From: Sphingomonadales bacterium
GTDB taxonomy: Bacteria > Pseudomonadota > Alphaproteobacteria > Sphingomonadales > Sphingomonadaceae
Direction: 5' to 3'
Assembly: GCA_024636595.1 (NCBI GenBank)
Contig: JAGXGT010000014.1
Span: 1 to 10,229, forward strand
DNA length: 10,229 nucleotides
Numbering within the stretch: position 1 is the first letter of the stretch; every line of letters begins with the position of its first letter. Below are positions 5,890 to 10,229 of the stretch, piece after piece. A model generated the notes under the pieces. That model worked only from the letters and a program-made list of their open reading frames with translations. It ran no database searches and had not been told where the DNA came from. The translations under genes were made by a program, and so were the position numbers.

Positions 5890-7425
5890 ATGCATCCTTC
5901 CGTCCACGCACAGGAAAATCCCGACAAGCCAGCCGTAATCATGGCGAGCTCCGGGGAAGTCATCACTTATGCTGAGCTGGACAGACTGTCTAACAAGGTC
6001 GCGCAGCTCTATCGCAGCCGCGGCCTGCAGATCGGTGACACCGTCGCCATCTGCATGGAAAATCACCGGCAATTTTTCCCGGTCACCTGGGGGTCACAGC
6101 GTTCCGGCCTGTTCCAGGTCGCGATTTCCAGCCGCCTGACCGCCGACGAAGTCAGCTATATCCTGAAGGATTCCGGTGCCAAGCTGCTAATCAGTTCGCA
6201 GAACATGCTGCCGGTCGTCGATCGGCTTCGGACCTTGAATCCCGACGTCGACCAGCTGATCTTTGGCGCGGACGACGAACGCGCGATCGAGGCGGTGCTC
6301 GAATCGATGCCGGACACGCCGATTGCCGATGAGCGTGCCGGTATCGATATGCTCTATTCGTCGGGCACGACTGGCCAGCCCAAAGGCGTCAAGCTGCCGT
6401 TGCCGCTGGATGAAAATATTGCCGGGCCCAATGGCATTGCAACGCTGGCAGAGGCGATTTTCGGTTTCCACAAGGACTGCGTCTATCTTTCCCCGGCACC
6501 GCTATACCATGCCGCGCCGTTGCGCTGGAATATTGCCGTGCAGGCGCTCGGCGGCACCAGCATTATCATGGAAAAATTTGACCCCGAACACGCGTTGCAG
6601 CTGGTCGAGAAATATAAATGCGATGTTGGCCAATGGGTCCCAACCCATTTTGTCCGGATGCTGAAACTGCCGGAAGAGGTCCGCACAAAATATGACGTGT
6701 CTTCGATCAAGAGCGCGGTCCACGCCGCCGCGCCCGTGCCGGTTCCGATCAAGGAAAAGATGATTGAATGGTGGGGGCCGGTGCTCAACGAATATTATGC
6801 CGGCACCGAAGGCAATGGCTTTGTCTTCTGCAACAGCGAAGGCTGGTTGTCGCACAAGGGGACGGTCGGACAGCCGATCAATTGCGTGGTCCATATCTGC
6901 GATGAAAATGGCGATGAAGTGCCCGTTGGCGAGGAAGGCCAGATCTATTTCGAGAGCGGTTCCAAGTTCGAATATCATAACGACCCGGAGAAGACGAAGG
7001 CGGTAACCCATGCCAAGGGCTGGACCTCGCTGGGTGATGTCGGGAAGCTCGACGAGGACGGCTTTCTCTATCTGACCGACCGCAAGAGCTTCATGATCAT
7101 TTCGGGCGGTGTGAATATCTATCCGCAGGAAATCGAAAATCTGCTGGTCAACCATCCCAAGGTCGCGGACGCCGCCGTGATTGGCGCGCCGGACGAGGAT
7201 ATGGGCGAGAAGGTTGTCGCGGTCGTGCAGCCGATCGACATGGCGGATGCGGGCGAAGAACTGGCGCAGGAACTCGAAGCCTATCTCCGGCAGTCACTGT
7301 CCGGGGTGAAGATCCCGCGACGGATCGATTTTCGCTCCGAGCTTCCTCGCCATGCCACCGGCAAGCTTTACAAGCGGTTATTGCGCGATGAATATTGGAA
7401 CAAGCAGGAAAGCGGGGCCGTCTGA
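5890..7425 (+). CDS. AMP-forming acyl-CoA synthetase (class I adenylate-forming ligase)
   Basis: A 511-residue cytoplasmic ligase expected to activate a carboxylic acid with ATP to an acyl-AMP and then to a CoA thioester. The diagnostic motifs occur in order: the phosphate loop YSSGTTGQPKG (156-166), YYAGTEGNG (302-310) in the place of the YGxTE motif, SLGDVGKLDEDGFLYLTDRK (380-399) with the ribose-binding D383, the hinge and A8 region FMIISGGVNIYPQEIE (401-416), and the C-terminal PRHATGKLYK (486-495) with the catalytic lysine K492. Length and domain order are normal. The start at 5890 is preceded by GGAGAA with a nine-base gap. The stop codon overlaps the start of the P450 gene by one base, so the two are probably translationally coupled and share a pathway. 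The substrate may be a fatty, terpenoid, steroid side-chain or aromatic acid; the sequence alone does not decide. Confidence 0.94.
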   Translation: MHPSVHAQENPDKPAVIMASSGEVITYAELDRLSNKVAQLYRSRGLQIGDTVAICMENHRQFFPVTWGSQRSGLFQVAISSRLTADEVSYILKDSGAKLLISSQNMLPVVDRLRTLNPDVDQLIFGADDERAIEAVLESMPDTPIADERAGIDMLYSSGTTGQPKGVKLPLPLDENIAGPNGIATLAEAIFGFHKDCVYLSPAPLYHAAPLRWNIAVQALGGTSIIMEKFDPEHALQLVEKYKCDVGQWVPTHFVRMLKLPEEVRTKYDVSSIKSAVHAAAPVPVPIKEKMIEWWGPVLNEYYAGTEGNGFVFCNSEGWLSHKGTVGQPINCVVHICDENGDEVPVGEEGQIYFESGSKFEYHNDPEKTKAVTHAKGWTSLGDVGKLDEDGFLYLTDRKSFMIISGGVNIYPQEIENLLVNHPKVADAAVIGAPDEDMGEKVVAVVQPIDMADAGEELAQELEAYLRQSLSGVKIPRRIDFRSELPRHATGKLYKRLLRDEYWNKQESGAV

Positions 7426-8723
7426 TGGCAACGCAAGCAGAACCCATATTGACCGGCGCCGATGCGCAGGCGATTATCGACCCGGCCAATTACGTCGATT
7501 GGGATTCCCTGCTAGACCGCTTCGACCGGCTGCGCAGCGAGACGCCGGTTGTGAAGGTGGTCAACGACGACATCCACGATCCCTTCTGGCTGGTCACCAG
7601 CTATGATGACGTGATGCGGATCAGCAAGGACAACAAGCTGTTCCTCAACAGCCCGCGCAGCGTTACCTTTAGCGACAAGAATAGCGGTGCCTTCGTCAAA
7701 TCGATTACCGGCGGCGATCCCAATCTGGTGCGGTCGCTGGTCGCGCTGGATGCGCCGACCCATCCGCAATATCGGCGGCTGACGCAAGACTGGTTCATGC
7801 CGAAGAATATCCGCCAGATGGAAGATGAAATCAGCGCCCTGGCCAAGGTCACCGTCGACCGGCTGGTCGATGCTGGCGGCGAAGCGGATTTTGTACCGCT
7901 GGTGTCGGCACCCTATCCGCTGCACGTGGTGATGCAGATATTGGGCGTGCCGGAAGCCGACGAGCAGCGGATGCTGTTCCTCACCCAGCAGATGTTCGGC
8001 GGACAGGATGAAGATCTCAACAAGTCGGGCATGGCCGACATGACCCCGGAGCAGATCATGCAGCTGGTGGTCGGCGCGGTTGCTGACTTCGAGGCCTATT
8101 TCGCCAAGCTGACCGAGGAAAAACGCGCCAACCCGACCGATGATGTGGCGAGCGTGATCGCCAATGCCAGGGTTGATGGTGCGCATCTCAGCGACCGCGA
8201 TATGGCGGGCTATTATATCATCCTTGCCGCCGCCGGGCATGATACGACCTCGGCCTCGACCGCCGGCGCGATGATGGCGCTGGCCCGGGATCCCGAACAA
8301 TTTGCGCGGCTCAAGGCTGACCGCGATCTGCTGCCCGGCATTGTCGAGGAAGCGATCCGCTGGACCACGCCCGTGCAGCATTTCATGCGCACGGCTGCGG
8401 AAGATACCGAGCTTGGGGGCCAGAGAATCGCCAAGGATGACTGGCTGATGATCAGCTATATCGCGGCCAATCATGATCCGAGCATCTTTCCCGACCCGCG
8501 CAAGTTTGACGCGTCGCGCTCGCCGAACCGACATGTGGCTTTTGGTGCCGGTGCGCATCAATGTCTCGGCCTCCACATGGCGCGGATGGAAATGAAAATA
8601 TTGTTCAACGAACTGCTCGACCGGATCGAAACACTCGAGTTGGCCGGCGAACCGGTCCGCGCCAAGTCGACCTTTGTTGGCGGGCTGAAAACCCTGCCGA
8701 TCCGCTATCGTCTATCAAAATGA
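7425..8723 (+). CDS. Cytochrome P450 (bacterial class I type)
   Basis: A 432-residue soluble P450 monooxygenase expected to hydroxylate a hydrophobic substrate with electrons from a ferredoxin and a ferredoxin reductase. The marks are HPQYRRL (113-119) in the C-helix region, the I-helix oxygen-activation motif AGHDTT (270-275), the K-helix ExxR motif (E309 to R312), and the haem loop FGAGAHQCLG (373-382) with the axial ligand C380. The overall style, including the ending FVGGLKTLPIRYRL, recalls bacterial families such as CYP108 or CYP125-like enzymes of terpene and steroid catabolism; the family number is a guess. The ATG at 7425 is preferred over an in-frame ATG at 7395 that lies inside the synthetase gene, because TGATG joins the upstream stop and this start. 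No ferredoxin or reductase gene is in the window, so redox partners must come from elsewhere. Confidence 0.95.
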   Translation: MATQAEPILTGADAQAIIDPANYVDWDSLLDRFDRLRSETPVVKVVNDDIHDPFWLVTSYDDVMRISKDNKLFLNSPRSVTFSDKNSGAFVKSITGGDPNLVRSLVALDAPTHPQYRRLTQDWFMPKNIRQMEDEISALAKVTVDRLVDAGGEADFVPLVSAPYPLHVVMQILGVPEADEQRMLFLTQQMFGGQDEDLNKSGMADMTPEQIMQLVVGAVADFEAYFAKLTEEKRANPTDDVASVIANARVDGAHLSDRDMAGYYIILAAAGHDTTSASTAGAMMALARDPEQFARLKADRDLLPGIVEEAIRWTTPVQHFMRTAAEDTELGGQRIAKDDWLMISYIAANHDPSIFPDPRKFDASRSPNRHVAFGAGAHQCLGLHMARMEMKILFNELLDRIETLELAGEPVRAKSTFVGGLKTLPIRYRLSK

Positions 8724-8787
8724 ATGGCGCGGAGAACCTTGAAATTCACTATAAACGACTCAAATAGAATCGAACGGCAGACACCAT

Positions 8788-8792
8788 AGGAG
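8788..8792 (+). promoter_or_regulatory. Ribosome-binding site of the aldehyde dehydrogenase gene
   Basis: AGGAG lies six bases before the ATG at 8799 and only three before the adjacent ATG at 8796. The spacing favours the second ATG as the start. Confidence 0.7.
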
Positions 8793-8798
8793 AGCATG

Positions 8799-10229
8799 AT
8801 GGTTACCCAATATAAGAATTTGATCAACGGCGAGATGGTCAGCACTTCGCAAATGCTGGATGTCGTCAACCCGGCCAATGAAGAAGTGATCGGCCAGGTT
8901 CCCGCTTGCGGTGAAGCCGAACTGGATCAGGCTGTTGCTGCCGCGCGCGCTGCCTTCAAGACATGGTCGAAGAAGCCGATCGATGAACGCCGCAAGGTGG
9001 TGCAGGTGATCGCTGGCGTGATCAATGAAAATAATGATGAGCTGTTCCGCTTGCTGACCGCGGAGCAGGGCAAGCCCCATGCACAGGCGCAGGGCGAAAT
9101 CGCCGGCGCTGCCTATATGGCCGGGTCGCAGGCGACGCTGGAACTGGAAGACGAAATTAACGAGGATACAGCCGAGCGTCTTAGCCGCACCCGCCGGGTA
9201 CCGGTTGGCGTTGTCGGTGGCATAGTGCCGTGGAATTTTCCGGTGATGATGGCGGTGCAGAAAATTGCTCCTGCCTTGTTGTCCGGTTGCACGATCGTGC
9301 TCAAGCCATCGCCGTTCACACCGCTGACCACCTTGCGTCTGGCGGAACTGATCAAGGATGTCGCCCCTCCCGGCGTGGTCAATATCATCACCGGCGAAGA
9401 CAGCCTCGGGCCGTTGATCACCGCGCACCCCGATATCGACAAAATCACCTTCACCGGCTCCACCGCAACCGGCAAGAAGATCATGGAAGGCGCTTCCAAG
9501 GATCTCAAGCGGATCACGCTGGAACTGGGCGGCAATGACGCCTCGATCGTGCTGCCGGATGCCAATGTCGAGAAGGTCGCCGAGCAATTGTTCTGGTCGA
9601 GCTTCACCAACGCCGGACAAATCTGCGTCGCTGCGAAGCGCATCTATATTCACGAAGATATTTATGACGAGCTCAGCACTGCGATTGCTGCCTATGCCAA
9701 GAATGTGAAGGTCGGCGACGGCTCGCAGCAGGGCACGGCGGTCGGTCCGATCCAGAACAAGAAGCAATATGAGCGGGTGCTCGAACTGATCAAGGATGCC
9801 AAGGACAATGGCTATAAATTCCTGGTCGGCGGCGATGCGCAGGATGACAGCATTCCGGGCTATTATGTGCCGATCACGATCCTCGACAATCCGCCGGAAG
9901 ATGCGCGGATCGTCGCCGAGGAGCAATTCGGTCCGGTCATGCCGCTGATGAAATTCAGCACCACCGACGAGGCGATCAGCCGCGCCAACAACAGCGAATA
10001 TGGTCTGGCCGGTGCGGTATGGACCGCCGATGCTGACGAAGGCGTCCGGGTTGCTGAACAGCTTGAAACCGGCACCGTCTGGGTCAATGAATTCCTCCAC
10101 CTGTCGCCTTTTGCTCCGTTTGGCGGACATAAGCAGTCCGGTTTTGGTGCCGAATATGGCAAGGAAGGCCTGCTCGAATTCACCTATCCGCAGGTGATCA
10201 CGGTCAAGAAAGACAATGTGCCTGCCTGA
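8799..10229 (+). CDS. NAD(P)-dependent aldehyde dehydrogenase
   Basis: Cytoplasmic aldehyde dehydrogenase of the large superfamily, oxidising an aldehyde to a carboxylic acid; 476 residues from the ATG at 8799 (an ATG at 8796 adds one). Numbered from 8796, the motifs are PWNFP with N147, LKPSPFTP with the cofactor-contacting K170, the Rossmann FTGST (219-223), LELGGND with the general base E244, NAGQICVAA with the catalytic C277, EEQFGPV (375-381) and the C-terminal PFGGHKQSGFG (441-451). All catalytic residues are present and the length is normal, so it should be active. It lies 75 bases behind the P450, far enough for its own promoter: a TTGAAA at 8739-8744 and TAGAAT at 8765-8770 are present, but their 20-base spacing is too long to be convincing. 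It probably oxidises an aldehyde arising from alcohol or P450 chemistry in the same pathway. The stop codon coincides with the window end. Confidence 0.95.
   Translation: MVTQYKNLINGEMVSTSQMLDVVNPANEEVIGQVPACGEAELDQAVAAARAAFKTWSKKPIDERRKVVQVIAGVINENNDELFRLLTAEQGKPHAQAQGEIAGAAYMAGSQATLELEDEINEDTAERLSRTRRVPVGVVGGIVPWNFPVMMAVQKIAPALLSGCTIVLKPSPFTPLTTLRLAELIKDVAPPGVVNIITGEDSLGPLITAHPDIDKITFTGSTATGKKIMEGASKDLKRITLELGGNDASIVLPDANVEKVAEQLFWSSFTNAGQICVAAKRIYIHEDIYDELSTAIAAYAKNVKVGDGSQQGTAVGPIQNKKQYERVLELIKDAKDNGYKFLVGGDAQDDSIPGYYVPITILDNPPEDARIVAEEQFGPVMPLMKFSTTDEAISRANNSEYGLAGAVWTADADEGVRVAEQLETGTVWVNEFLHLSPFAPFGGHKQSGFGAEYGKEGLLEFTYPQVITVKKDNVPA

Noticed and set aside
8760..10130. A 456-codon open frame on the minus strand opposite the aldehyde dehydrogenase
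   Set aside because: Low-complexity, Arg/Asp/His/Gly-rich translation without domains; the plus-strand gene shows every catalytic motif. The same applies to the 354-codon frame opposite the P450 (7512-8576).

Overview
The window looks like chromosomal DNA of an alphaproteobacterium, most likely a member of the Sphingomonadales. The clues are a fairly high GC content, the coding style, and an inverted pair of short palindromes built on CTGAGCTTGTC, a type of intergenic repeat I remember as frequent in sphingomonad genomes. The assignment is from memory and pattern, not from a search. The DNA is densely coding, with no rRNA, tRNA, CRISPR array or insertion sequence visible.

Layout. Positions 1-3915 hold a minus-strand block, transcribed right to left: a crotonase-family (enoyl-CoA hydratase/isomerase-like) protein at 3118-3915, a secreted alkylsulfatase of the metallo-beta-lactamase superfamily (SdsA1/BDS1 type) at 1104-3065, and an acyl-CoA dehydrogenase at 1-1004 that runs off the left edge. 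A repeat doublet at 1015-1085 separates the last two. A 103-base divergent gap (3916-4018) follows. All remaining genes are on the plus strand: the minor pseudopilins gspH and gspI (4019-4923, overlapping by 4 bases), a degenerate 6-phosphogluconolactonase-fold protein (5012-5761), an AMP-forming acyl-CoA synthetase (5890-7425), a cytochrome P450 (7425-8723, overlapping the synthetase by one base) and an aldehyde dehydrogenase (8799-10229).

How the genes may work together. Two catabolic modules flank the pseudopilin/lactonase-like genes. The left one could remove sulfate from an alkyl (or other lipophilic) sulfate outside the cytoplasm and carry out beta-oxidation steps. The right one could hydroxylate a hydrophobic substrate (P450), oxidise an aldehyde to the acid (aldehyde dehydrogenase) and activate a carboxylate to a CoA thioester. 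Together they outline a route from a sulfated or hydrocarbon-like lipid to acyl-CoA and beta-oxidation. The individual families are clear; the joint pathway and the substrate are inference.

The points most worth following are the 6-phosphogluconolactonase-like protein that has lost several expected catalytic motifs, the gspHI pair without its usual neighbours, the repeat doublet with compensatory stem changes, and the crotonase with an unusual active site.
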